DNA of 46,650 bases, taken from NCBI GenBank assembly GCA_027577415.1, contig JANBQS010000045.1:1-46650 (forward strand), given 5' to 3'. Shown here piece after piece: positions 36,501 to 45,225 of this stretch (within the stretch, counting starts at the first letter, position 1; each line of letters begins with the position of its first letter). Under the pieces are notes generated by a model. That model did no database searches. It had not been told where the DNA came from and worked only from the letters and a program-made list of their open reading frames with translations. A program made the position numbers and the translations under genes. Origin of the DNA: Coemansia sp. RSA 922 (Eukaryota > Kickxellomycota > Kickxellomycetes > Kickxellales > Kickxellaceae).

Positions 36501-38077
36501 ACGAATATGTGCGCAGGCAAGTCGATCTTCGGAAATATATCGACTTGTTGGTTGAGTCGGGGTTCTTGCGTCCTCCGCGCCGCATGGTGCTAGCTGCTGG
36601 CAGCGACCGGTCGCTGGTTATCATGATGTGCCCTGTTGAAGCCCCCGACGTTGCAGACAAGGCTGTGTCGCCGCGGTTTGACGCCAATGTCTACTTTCGG
36701 CTTGTCAACCGTCCAAGCGATTTGCTACCGTTTACGGAGAGCAGCGAGTCGGCGGCAGTGTTTACCAACTCGTATCAGCTCCCCGTGCGTAGATTCTTGG
36801 TGCAGGCGTCGCTGTGCCGAACCGAACTCGAGATCGGGCAAAAGAGCATCAACGTGGGCAACATGCAAGTCGATGAGGCGAGCAGAAAGTACTTGGTCAT
36901 CAAGAACCACACTGAAACGCCGCTGATGTACGCCATTCGCAAGACGGGCTCCATTGCCTCGGGGGACATTCAGTTTGTCGACAACAACCGCTATGGCGTC
37001 GTGCGGGGATTCGATAGTCGGAAGATTGTGTTTGTCTTCACTCCGTCCCTAACTGGCACTTACAGCGAGCAGATTAGCATCGCCAATGTGCTGGACCCGC
37101 AAGGTGGCAAGACAGCGACGCTAAAGGCCATCGTTAGGCGACCGTCCAAATTCTACATCCAGTCTCTGTTGCTCGAATTTGGCAAACCAACCGAGGAAGA
37201 GCACTTGGAAGCGAACAGCCTGGGTCATGTACTCAAGATTGGACAGCGCAGCGATGAGGCTCAGCTTCTCGTCATCAAAAACATGACTGCAAAGACGAGG
37301 CAGTTTGTTGTAAAGTCCATCAAGGACATGCAGGTGGAGTCTCTGCCAACGCCTCTGTCGCAAACGCAGCTACAGCAGAGTCGCGAGCAAGGAGCATCAG
37401 GGCTCGTTGAGACGATACCAGACACGCTGGCAGCTGCGACGGAAAGCCATGTAGCTGACGACGATGCCTCTGAGACCAATGTCGTGTTGGACCCGTTGTT
37501 CCCGGCCGATGTCACTACCTTGGCACAGTCTGCCAAGGTACTTGATCGCGAAACTGAAGAGAAGATCGAGGCGCTAGAGCAAAAACTCAAGATCGCTGTG
37601 CGCAAGAATCGTCCGGAAAAGGTAGAAAAATACACCAGCAAGCTCTCTAAGCTAAGGGGTGGCGCTGGAGCGTTGGAGTCCGACATTGCGACTCAGTCAC
37701 CCAAGATCCTTGGTTTGGTAACCGAGATGGGGTCAAGAGCCAGAACTGCGTCCGAGGCTACACCTAGTGGCACTATCGACGACAATCTGAATTTACGCTC
37801 TTCGCCCGCAGCAACCCAATCACTCGTGGCCATCCAGCGACTAGCTGCAGATACGCAGCTTCTGGTTACTCTGCCAGCCAACAGCGAGGCAAGCATCCCA
37901 GTCGTAGTAGTGCCACGGATGAGAAACATCAACATGGCTGTCAACCAACTCGATGGCGCTGAGCGTCGTGTGGTATCGGCCAAGGGCCAGTTCGTAGTCC
38001 ACGAAGGCAAGGACAAGGACAATGTCAAGATCGTGACTCTTCGAGCGGCAGTAGAGATAGATGGCAGCAAACAGTAG
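33512..38077 (+). CDS. Very large protein with repeated ASH/MSP-like Ig domains
   Basis: This 1521-residue, intron-free frame belongs to no yeast family I recognise. It shows repeated beta-rich segments with the ASH/HYDIN-like pattern of a conserved F/V-G, a short gap, then L-x-V-x-N. Clear copies lie near residues 228-265 (YLDDCAVGKPYERVLRVRN), 343-375 (INFGNCTSGVWYNREIAFKN), 606-640 (LDFGTVDVGMLKTMYLQVEN), 721-750 (VDFGAVPLNSRTVRMISLRN) and 1112-1150 (INVGNMQVDEASRKYLVIKN). A short charged coiled coil lies at about 1343-1383. No signal peptide or membrane segment is evident, so it is probably cytosolic. ASH-type domains are typical of ciliary, centrosomal and some Golgi proteins. The specific role here is unknown. 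The gene ends 133 bp from MCM7, tail-to-tail. Confidence 0.72.
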   Translation: MAGHTAISEPASFSLVECSANGWFSVRGLPALTHLDRIYLNGLHTLLPFSITNKTDWTLDIALSATPAWALKFQRHNANWDSVSAASRKAYVEVQQQAGSSSNNDEVTLRCKAETLKDFCEVFNQIDGVNSIILLPHETVELVLLVEGCAPVVLGTELATPAATSGAGDEGGSYFGFVSSHATIAFQATADSGSLAADTDSYGVQLRSSFCRSVLEMDPPTSRIYLDDCAVGKPYERVLRVRNASEIGLDWTMTVVETTDTTSLSSLQLLDADMRPLSGGHLAGCAATQIFVRYTPRAAGEFLCRFLVENSNDPSNQRYWVFRARSTQRQKPKRVELIGDPDINFGNCTSGVWYNREIAFKNISDTPVVMRFRVEGNTSNLTMRSAVKAKQSLVTVSEQSTEPPEGLGRDQAVPIPLLESNDEAFPLTDNLSEQQGGPDADSISESLLASDNRSGAIATVAASDQDPTLDHMSTSTTRHEPNPPAQDTRDSGRRLQPRDRLAASHGPQPALFDEVLIKPGSMRTVVLSLIGNATATASLSAGQFDTQSFTLFCECSSPTGSSKQSPPSPLATKGSSSITDRSVERLSLPCTLNMCISYVRVTPALLDFGTVDVGMLKTMYLQVENLSHVEATVQCRLESKVINCTRIPVVIPPLMLETIRVDIYPRRINPRYRKQIIVCNRHNRFNDNVVEVRSIHVDQRRMAFHNLFYKTLVLDNEQNFVDFGAVPLNSRTVRMISLRNICRCPIAIETSVSDSSNIGAPPDANNGSGMLVVYKIVPVLKNGALTPEARLVARRLPLLERQAVIHSNIERFKEHSGGPLLAAEQALASLSEPIVPYSLARSNGPTDSKLAVALQPDMFVDKTVEQGHVCLVPFSPRGRTVGAYRSVDYLDVASAPRHASSAVRIRESSLWQLSDKHTEEGATTPQAASTDSILAHPTLAYSELATTLTPAGCVGAHTPEDVDTLEILGRARRLLSEIMDNLDLVPPVMFSSPQAEDEYVRRQVDLRKYIDLLVESGFLRPPRRMVLAAGSDRSLVIMMCPVEAPDVADKAVSPRFDANVYFRLVNRPSDLLPFTESSESAAVFTNSYQLPVRRFLVQASLCRTELEIGQKSINVGNMQVDEASRKYLVIKNHTETPLMYAIRKTGSIASGDIQFVDNNRYGVVRGFDSRKIVFVFTPSLTGTYSEQISIANVLDPQGGKTATLKAIVRRPSKFYIQSLLLEFGKPTEEEHLEANSLGHVLKIGQRSDEAQLLVIKNMTAKTRQFVVKSIKDMQVESLPTPLSQTQLQQSREQGASGLVETIPDTLAAATESHVADDDASETNVVLDPLFPADVTTLAQSAKVLDRETEEKIEALEQKLKIAVRKNRPEKVEKYTSKLSKLRGGAGALESDIATQSPKILGLVTEMGSRARTASEATPSGTIDDNLNLRSSPAATQSLVAIQRLAADTQLLVTLPANSEASIPVVVVPRMRNINMAVNQLDGAERRVVSAKGQFVVHEGKDKDNVKIVTLRAAVEIDGSKQ

Positions 38078-38210
38078 TGCTGGGTTGCAATCACTAGATG
38101 CCTTTTCTGTGTAGTGACAAATAATCAACTATATATTTGTCACAAATGGAGGATGAGATAAGAACGATAATAGTGAAAGAAACGAAGAACAAAAAACATG
38201 GTCAGGTACT

Positions 38211-40818
38211 TTAGTCGGTGGCAGTAGGTGCACTGACAAAGGTAATCCTTGTCCGAGTCAGATTGACTTGCAGGATGTTGATGTCCTCGTACTGTTGCAA
38301 GCAGCGGCTCAGGTCAGCCTCGCTGAACCCGGCGTCGCGCACACGACTCAGGATATCAGAGTAGTTTAGTTGCGGCATGGAACCAGTGCTGGAGGCAGAG
38401 ACAGCCTGCATGGTTGCCAGCTGGCGAGTCATGATGGAGAAGATCGACGACACTGGGTCAGAACGCTGCTGGCGCTCGCCGAAAATGCCAGAGGTACCAG
38501 CCGGCTGTGAGTCAAGGGTGACGTGAGCGGCGTCCATCAGGCGCAGGGCCTCGTCGACATCTTCGGTACCGACAGCATCAGCGGCGCGAATACGGGCACG
38601 GGCCTGGGCCAGGCGAAGGATGGCCAGAAGCGTGCGAGGGGTGGTGTTGCCAATGTTTGAGCGCGTGTTGGCGGCAATGCCAGTGTCAATGGAGGAGCGA
38701 CCACCCACACGGCGCGATGCAGCAGAGTCCAGAGCCGACTTGTACTGCTGCCTGAGCTGAACGTAAGCACCTACGACGTAGTCAGCCACAGCACGAGGCA
38801 GGACTGGATTGCGAGCGCGAGCGCCGGCAATAAAGTGGCGCAAAAGCTCCATATCGACCTCCTCCTCCTCCTCGTGGTTAGCAGCCCCAGAGGTGCCATT
38901 CAAGTCGGCGTGGGTAGGGTGGCGGCCGTGGGCGTGGACCCAAGCGACGTGGCGGGCGAGCAGCAAGTCGTCGTCGTGGTTGGGGCGGTCGAGCATCAGG
39001 AACAGAACGTCAAAACGACTCAGCAGGGCAGCAGGCAAGTTGATGTTTTCCTCTGGAGTCATGCGAGGGTTGTAGCGACTGCGGGCGGGGTTGGCGGCAG
39101 CGAGAATGGAGGTGCGGGCATTCAGAGTGGTGGTGATGCCGGCCTTGGAGATGGAGATGGTCTGCTGCTCCATGACTTCGTGGATGGCCGTGCGGTCAGA
39201 CTCGTCCATCTTGTCAAACTCGTCGATGGCGCAGATGCCGTTGTCGGCCAAAACAAGCGCACCACCCTCAAGCACCATCTCGCCCGTCACAGAGTCGCGC
39301 ATGACGGCAGCGGTCAGACCGACGCCCGACGAGCCGCGACCAGTGGTGTAGACGCCGCGCGGAGCCACCTTGGCAACAAAGCGCAGGAGCTGCGACTTTG
39401 CCACGCCAGGGTCACCCATGAGACATATGTTGATGTCGCCTCGGATCGACATGCCGTCCTTGGTGCGCTTGGTGGGGGCGCCGACAAGCAGCAGCAGCAG
39501 AGCCTTCTTGACGTCCTCGTGGCCAAAGATCTCGGGCGCAATGGCGCGCGACACGCGGCCAAAGACGTCAGGGTCGCGGCTGAGCTGGGCCAGGCGCATG
39601 TACAGCTCAGGCGTAAGCTCTGAGGCGAGCTGGTCGTAGCGACGCTTCAAGGGGCGAATGTGGTGGGCCTCCAGCAGCGTGTCGGCCAACAGCCCAGCGC
39701 GGAGGGCGCGGAAGCCAGTATATGGCTGGGGCAGGAACACGCCCGTGATGTGCGCCACGTCGCCCGGGTTGAGCTTGCGCACAGACCCCTCGTAGCAGTG
39801 GATGGTCAGCGTGCGCGGGATGTCTCCCATCGGCACCTGATCGGTCATCTCCTGCAGCTTGACTTCTTGGAACCGCAGGAACCGGCTCCCCCGCGTCTGC
39901 TTGTGGAGCTTGCCGCGCGAGCGGTTGTCGGTACAGCGCGCGCTCTGGCACTGCGTCAGGGGCGTGAACTGCCGCGTCTTGACCTCCTGGAACACCTCGC
40001 TCCCGCACGAGTCGCAGAGGTACGCCGCCACCACCATCGACGGCCGGATATCTGACACGCGCGTAACGATTCCGCGCACAGTCACCAGGTGCCCGATCTG
40101 GCTGGCCCCAATGTCGCGCACTGCTTGGGCTGCCTGGTTGCTGCGAGGCACAAACCGCACAGAGTACCGCCGCGTCAGAATCGCTGGGAACAGATCCGCC
40201 CCAGCCGCCTGCTTGTGAGCGCCCTCGCCGTCCGTGCCCATCGCCCTGATGATCTCCTGCTCGGCCGCCTGCACGATCTCGCGGTCGCGCCGGTCGCGGT
40301 CCCGCCGGGCTTGGAACAGCACATCAAGCACGTCCGCATCAGGGTCCTGCATCGCGCTCTCGCTGGGCTCGGGGATCAAGCTGTCGATCGCCCTGCTGAA
40401 AAGCTCGCTGTAGCACTTTGCGTTGTTCTCGATGCGATACGCAAGGGACGACGCGAACGCAAACGGGGGGTGTCCGCCGCTGCTTTCGATTTCAAACGTC
40501 CGCACGTCGTCAAGTGATATTTCGACCGTGTCTTCGCTGCGGTTGGCTACACGCTGCAGCATATTCACGTACTTTGCCCGAGACTCGCCAGGCGACAGCT
40601 CACACATCATCGCCTCGCTGTCGTCCTCGTCCATCGCTACTTGCTTCTTGCCTCCAGCATCCACAAACTTTTCCATGAACTGCGTTATCTTACCTACAAC
40701 AAAAGCTGAGTATTAGCAGATGCTTGGTGGCTGACTGTTATTATGAACTGAAGCACTGCTACTTACCGACTTCGCTGTCATAATCGACAACCGAGCGAAT
40801 TGCCGCGAGTGCACTCAT
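38211..40818 (-). CDS. MCM7: MCM7 replicative helicase subunit (two exons)
   Basis: The spliced model gives 844 residues, close to yeast Mcm7 (845). Exon 1 is 40818-40767 (MSALAAIRSVVDYDSEV), the intron is 40766-40694, and exon 2 is 40693-38211. The protein is a subunit of the Mcm2-7 ring that licenses and unwinds replication origins. A zinc-binding set C244-x2-C247...C266-x4-C271 lies in the N-terminal domain. The AAA+ core has Walker A GDPGVAKS (444-451), Walker B CAIDEFDKM (from ~505) and the arginine-finger motif SRFD (576-579). The block IRGDINICLMGDPGVAK and the MEQQTISISKAGI motif match MCM7 specifically. The ATG at 40676 would drop the conserved N-terminus, so the spliced start is preferred. 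An MluI box lies upstream. Confidence 0.96.
40694..40766 (-). other. Intron of MCM7
   Basis: GTAAGT...TTGTAG, 73 nt, phase 1, with a CTAATAC branch site 22 nt or so before the acceptor. It restores the N-terminal VVDYDSEVGKITQFMEKF, which resembles the start of other Mcm7 proteins. Confidence 0.88.
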
Positions 40819-41204
40819 CTTGCTTGAAACAGAAAAAGTAGTGCGACTACAATAAATAACAATAAACAAGTAGAATTCCTCCTAGACACAAGAGACCCAA
40901 AAAGAAGAAGAAGAAAAGTATTTACGAAGGAGCAGAGCGAAAGAAAGATAAAGTGTTTTTTATTGATACCCGAAAGAAAAAAGGAAAGTGCGCTCACAAC
41001 TGAACGCGTTGTATAAAATAAACCAGCGATGCTAATCAAATCAATTCAACTAACGTAAACAAAAAATATTTCTCAAAACTCCCTCCTTTCCCTTGCTATT
41101 GCTACTACTAGTCCCATTTTGGGTGCAATACTCGCTACTGCTCGCTTTTGAGGCATTGAAGTTACATATATTAGTAGTAGACACAGTAGCTCTCTCTCTC
41201 TCTC
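40819..41204. promoter_or_regulatory. MCM7 promoter region
   Basis: These 386 bp separate MCM7 from the upstream minus-strand gene. They contain an MluI cell-cycle box (listed separately) and T/C-rich leader sequence in the MCM7 sense. A CT dinucleotide run at 41191-41206 abuts the neighbouring stop codon. No gene is visible. Confidence 0.5.
41004..41009. promoter_or_regulatory. MluI cell-cycle box upstream of MCM7
   Basis: ACGCGT, within AACGCGTT, lies 186 bp upstream of the MCM7 start. This is the MBF target element that times S-phase genes, including MCM genes, in yeasts. Placement fits, but the hexamer alone is weak evidence. Confidence 0.45.
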
Positions 41205-43211
41205 TCAGGCGCTTGTCTGGGTTTTGGGGGCCTTTAGCGCCAGACCGCTACGTTCCAGCCACTCCCCGCCCAGCTGCCTAACAAAGTTGGCCACATCCAT
41301 TGGGTTGGATGTAGCGCCTACCGGGTATGCCACCGAGGGCCACTTGCTAGCCATTGGGTACGATCGGGGCTCATAGGTCGAATGTGCAGAGTGAACAGCG
41401 ACACATCTATTCCATGTTTGTGGAAACTGCCGCGACACTTCGTATGAGCTAAGCAACTGGCGACTGCTTTGCTCATACTTGCCCATGTCAGCTAAGAGCT
41501 TTGCTACGTTGTTGGACTCGCTAGACTCTCGGGAGCCTTGCGCCATCTCGAGCGTTGTCGATGAGAGCTGATAGTACACACTTGCTGTTATCAGCGCAGC
41601 GCACCCGCGAATCGGCGACAGCTCGCGAGTATTGCATGTCTGGCGAATGTGGCCACACAGCTCCAGCATAGTCGACCACCTTTTCTTCATATCAGAAGGA
41701 GTGCTGAACGCGCTGCGGCACCAGAAATCCTCCAGGCAGCATGCCAGGGACTCCAAGTAGTACCCGACCTCCAGCTCCTTTCTGCCTTTGGGACTGTTCT
41801 CAGCATCACCGCTGTGCTTGAACGATCGCATAAAGCCCTCTAGGCGAGCAGATTGCCGCTTCAGCTGCTCGGTGTCGACAGGCGGAGTTCCAGTTACAGC
41901 GCGGCTGTGGCCGGTGGGGTTGGGAGCTGTAGGAGCCAAGCCCTCCTTTCCCGCCTCTGTTCTGTTCTTCTCGGAAACACGTGGCCGACCCTCGGATGCG
42001 AGCCTAGTCGCCGACCCTGAGCGCGCAGGCGAGAGATGGCTCGCGTGTGCTTTGCGAGATGCCTTCGGAGCGGGCGGCGAGTGAGTGCGCTGCCGCGAGA
42101 GTATAGTGGATGTGTTTCCCTTGCGCGCTCGCTTGGGCTCTCTTTGAGGCTCGTTGCCTCCGCCTGGTGCAGGGTAGCTGCTGGCGGGTCGCTTGTTGGA
42201 AGTCGTAGCGGCAATCGCATCAAGTACCTGCCGCCGCGCCTTCTTGGGAACGCGTATTTGGAACTCAAACCCAGGCCGTGGTCTCTTTCGAGCATTGCTA
42301 TGTGGAGGGTCACCGCGCCGATGCCGACCGTTATCGGGGTCTGCCGGCGAGCGACTGCCTGTGCTCAAACGCTCGTCTCTGTCATCTGAGACCCCGTTTC
42401 TCCTCTTGATCCGCTCCATAGTCTCGTTGTTTCCACTCCTCTTTTGCACATCTGTCGAGCTAGAACGCTCACAAGAGTACTGCTGCTTTGCTTGCTGCTT
42501 CTTTAGCCTTACTTGCTCCTTCAACCCATCGAGTCTGTGTTGCAATGCTACCACGCGCTTGACGAGAGGTGATTGCGGGACTATAAGTGCTGGCAACGAT
42601 GGCGCCATAGTATTAGCCCGGGCCCGCACTTGCGACATCACGACTGTCTTTACGAATACGGGTCTCTGCGCTGCCGTCGCGTTCAATGTGACTGCGGGCT
42701 GCGTCGTGCTGCCCGAGGGAGGCGGGCTGGGCTTAATAAAGCTCATCAGATGGTCCAGAGTAGATTCGCTTTCTCGCTGTGCGCCACGCGAGCCATTCGC
42801 AACTGTCTTTGCCGGTGTGCGCGCTGCCCGACCATGTGAGGCTGCCCCCGCCGCCTGCGGCAAGGGCTGCGATGCCGGGGATATACCATTGGGCACCAGC
42901 AATGTCTCACCGACTGCCGCCGACTTTCCGCTCGACGCGGCCTTTGCGGGTGTTGACTTTGGCTTGTCCTGGTGGCTCAGCTGCTGCGGTTGTGGCACGG
43001 GAGTATACCCAAAAACGGGCTTGTCAAGTCCCAGAAAAGTGTACCCCTCTGTCGTCTTGCAACGCACTTCCTGACCAAAGTGCTTCCGAAAGTCTTCAAT
43101 TCCAGCGATAAACTCGGGCCGCTTAAAAAGACCAAGTGTTTGAGGCTGTGTGGATGCACTAGCATCCGTGGCTGACGAGGGCACTACCGAATTGGAAGTA
43201 GATGTGTTCAT
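41205..43211 (-). CDS. Nuclear protein with possible AFF4/Ebp1-like C-terminal domain
   Basis: This 668-residue protein is mostly disordered and basic. A small conserved-looking N-terminal block (FKRPEFIAGIEDFRKHFG, about 29-46) is followed by ~400 residues rich in Ser, Pro, Arg and Lys. These include NLS-like clusters (KKARRQVLDA, PKRARKGN). The last ~200 residues (about 447-640) form a predicted all-helical domain: LKRQSARLEGFMRSFKHS, then YYLESLACCLEDFWCR, a Tyr/Leu-rich ITASVYYQLSSTTLEMA helix and further helices. The order resembles the C-terminal homology domain of AF4/AFF4. Fission yeast Ebp1 is a known distant AFF4 relative in an Ell1-Eaf1-Ebp1 elongation complex. This is a by-eye comparison and may be wrong. 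The open frame reaches a TTG at 43262; the first ATG is 43211. Confidence 0.5.
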   Translation of the reverse strand: MNTSTSNSVVPSSATDASASTQPQTLGLFKRPEFIAGIEDFRKHFGQEVRCKTTEGYTFLGLDKPVFGYTPVPQPQQLSHQDKPKSTPAKAASSGKSAAVGETLLVPNGISPASQPLPQAAGAASHGRAARTPAKTVANGSRGAQRESESTLDHLMSFIKPSPPPSGSTTQPAVTLNATAAQRPVFVKTVVMSQVRARANTMAPSLPALIVPQSPLVKRVVALQHRLDGLKEQVRLKKQQAKQQYSCERSSSTDVQKRSGNNETMERIKRRNGVSDDRDERLSTGSRSPADPDNGRHRRGDPPHSNARKRPRPGFEFQIRVPKKARRQVLDAIAATTSNKRPASSYPAPGGGNEPQREPKRARKGNTSTILSRQRTHSPPAPKASRKAHASHLSPARSGSATRLASEGRPRVSEKNRTEAGKEGLAPTAPNPTGHSRAVTGTPPVDTEQLKRQSARLEGFMRSFKHSGDAENSPKGRKELEVGYYLESLACCLEDFWCRSAFSTPSDMKKRWSTMLELCGHIRQTCNTRELSPIRGCAALITASVYYQLSSTTLEMAQGSRESSESNNVAKLLADMGKYEQSSRQLLSSYEVSRQFPQTWNRCVAVHSAHSTYEPRSYPMASKWPSVAYPVGATSNPMDVANFVRQLGGEWLERSGLALKAPKTQTSA

Positions 43212-43417
43212 TGGAATGACTGTTGCCACCAATTGAGTATTATAAAAAGCGAGGGAATGCAAATGGCTTTGAAAAAAAGGGGGGAAAGAAAATGTCTAAA
43301 GAGCAAAGGTGACGTTGGCGTGGGGAAGTAGATTTTTTTTTAAATTTATTTGAGGAAGCACCAAAAAAACGCCACATCTTTCATATATAATATTTATAGG
43401 CGGACGCTCGCATCAGC

Positions 43418-44771
43418 TTAGAAGAGGCTGGCAATGTCTCCGGGCATCTCGTCGACCTGGGTACCGTAGTACTGCTCAATTTCACGCAGCCTGTTCACAT
43501 CCTCGTCAGCGACAAAGTTGATAGCAACACCCTTGCGACCGAAACGACCACCACGACCAATGCGGTGAATGTAGTTCTCGCGAGAGCCGGGAAGGTCGTA
43601 GTTGATGACCAATGAGATCTGCTGCACATCGATACCACGGGCAAGCAAGTCAGTGGAGATGAGGACACGCGACGAGCCCGAGCGGAACTCCTTCATGATG
43701 GTATCGCGCTGACCCTGCTCCATGTCACCGTGCATTGCCGAGACGGTGAAGCTACGCTCGCGCAGCTTCTCGGTGAGGAAGTCGACCTTTCTGCGAGTGT
43801 TGCAGAAAATAACCGCCTGGGTAATGTTGAGGGTCTCGTACAAATCAGCCAGCGTGTCGAACTTGTAGTCCTCGCGCTCGACCGAAATGTAGAACTGCTT
43901 GATACCCTCAAGCGTCAGTTCGTCGCGCTTGACCAGAATGCGGATGGGATCGCGCATAAACTTGCTGGTGACCTCAAACACATCGTTGGGCATGGTGGCG
44001 CTCAGCAGGACAACCTGAACCTCAGCGGGCAAAAGCTGGAAGACCTCATAGATCTGGTCCTTGAAGCCCATGGAGAGCATCTCGTCAGCCTCGTCAAGGG
44101 CGAAGATCTTAATCGAGGCGGTCTTGAGGGCACCGCGCTTGATCATGTCAAACACACGGCCAGGAGTACCAACAACGGCGTGGATGCCGCTGTTGAGGAT
44201 CCGCTCGTCCTCGGCAACACGCGTGCCACCAATGCAAGGGTGGACCTTGACCTTGCGGAAGTCACCAAGCGAGGTCATGACCTTCTGGATCTGCATAGCC
44301 AGCTCGCGGGTGGGAGCCAGAACCAGAGCCTGGATCTGAGGCAGGTTGGGGTCGATCTTCTGCAGAATGGAGATCGAGAAAGTAGCGGTCTTGCCGGTAC
44401 CCGACTGTGCCTGGGCAATAACGTCGTGGCCCTTCAGCACGGGGACAATGGCGCGCTGCTGGATGGCCGAGGGGCGCTCGAAACCAAAGGCGTAGATGCC
44501 GCGCAGCAGGTCATCGTCGAGGCCCATGTCGTCGAAGCTCTCAACAACGGTGTTGTAGTTGGAGGAAATGTCCTTGGCATCAATGTCAGCGAAAGAGCTA
44601 TAGAGAGTTTTATAAGCACAGGTATTTAGTAGTAGTTGAGCAAGTATGCGCATATTCGCAGGTATGCTTCAGCTGCTCTGCTCGGAGCTCAAAACTACTC
44701 GCTCAGGCAGGGAAGGCCTAGCGGTGGGGCACAACGTGCCAAGGTGCAGCGGGAAATACTTACTCGGCCAT
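43418..44771 (-). CDS. TIF1: Translation initiation factor eIF4A (two exons)
   Basis: The spliced model gives 395 residues, exactly the usual eIF4A length. Exon 1 is 44771-44764 (8 nt: ATG GCC GA), the intron is 44763-44598, and exon 2 is 44597-43418. The N-terminus becomes [18 protein letters not shown]. The protein is the DEAD-box helicase of eIF4F that unwinds mRNA 5' leaders. Motifs present are Q-motif (FERPSAIQQ), Walker A AQSGTGKT (66-73), PTRELA, DEAD at 171-174, SAT from 202, RGIDVQQ and [13 protein letters not shown]. The C-terminal [16 protein letters not shown] is typical of eIF4A rather than Fal1. Codon use is strongly C-biased, fitting high expression. The unspliced frame would start at an unrelated ATG inside the intron. 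Confidence 0.97.
44598..44763 (-). other. Intron of eIF4A
   Basis: GTAAGT...CTATAG, 166 nt, phase 2, with a TACTAAAT branch site about 27 nt before the acceptor. All three signals match fungal consensus well. It separates the first 8 coding bases from the rest. Confidence 0.92.
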
Positions 44772-45225
44772 TTTGTCAGCTTTGGTATGAGTTTCTCTTG
44801 GATTTATATTCTCTTGTGATGGAAATAAATCGGATGGCGATGTAACAATTTCGTTGCCTCGGCTATATTGGAGGGCGTATTAACGAAATGTATGCGTAGA
44901 GCGAGTAAGAAAATAAACGACCAGAAATAGGATAGTTTCTAGAGAAGTAAAGAAGGAAAGCGCTGGCGGGACGCACGCCCTTGCGTCTCCATGGTGTATG
45001 CCCGCCCCCACACAGCGAGAGTGAGGGTCGCACTACTCTCGATTCGCCTTTCCCCCCTTTGCTCGTTGCCAGCCTCGCTTTGATAGGGCCAAAGTCTGCC
45101 CACATCACCACCTTAGCGCTAAAGAGTCGCTTTATCTAAAGCCAAGCTTTCCCCAAGCCCACCACGTCAAATAAAATTTTTTCCTCAGATTAAATCCTGT
45201 GATTCTGCGGATTGGCAGATTCAAG
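44772..45225. promoter_or_regulatory. eIF4A promoter region and SWS1 3' flank
   Basis: This 454-bp gap lies between two minus-strand genes. No open frame with coding character and no tRNA or other structured RNA was recognised. The part near 45000-45060 is C-rich and pyrimidine-biased on the plus strand. Confidence 0.4.

Noticed and set aside
38835..39623. 262-codon plus-strand frame across MCM7
   Set aside because: It is antisense to the MCM7 AAA+ core; Val/Gly/Ala/His-rich shadow.
42193..43074. 293-codon plus-strand frame across the AFF4-like gene
   Set aside because: It considerably overlaps the minus-strand frame, which has an ATG, NLS-like clusters and a helical domain. The plus frame is Cys/Ser-rich without a recognisable domain. 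Since neither is strongly conserved by eye, this is rejected with less certainty than the others.
43730..44629. 299-codon plus-strand frame across eIF4A
   Set aside because: It is antisense to eIF4A and explained by that gene's strong codon bias.
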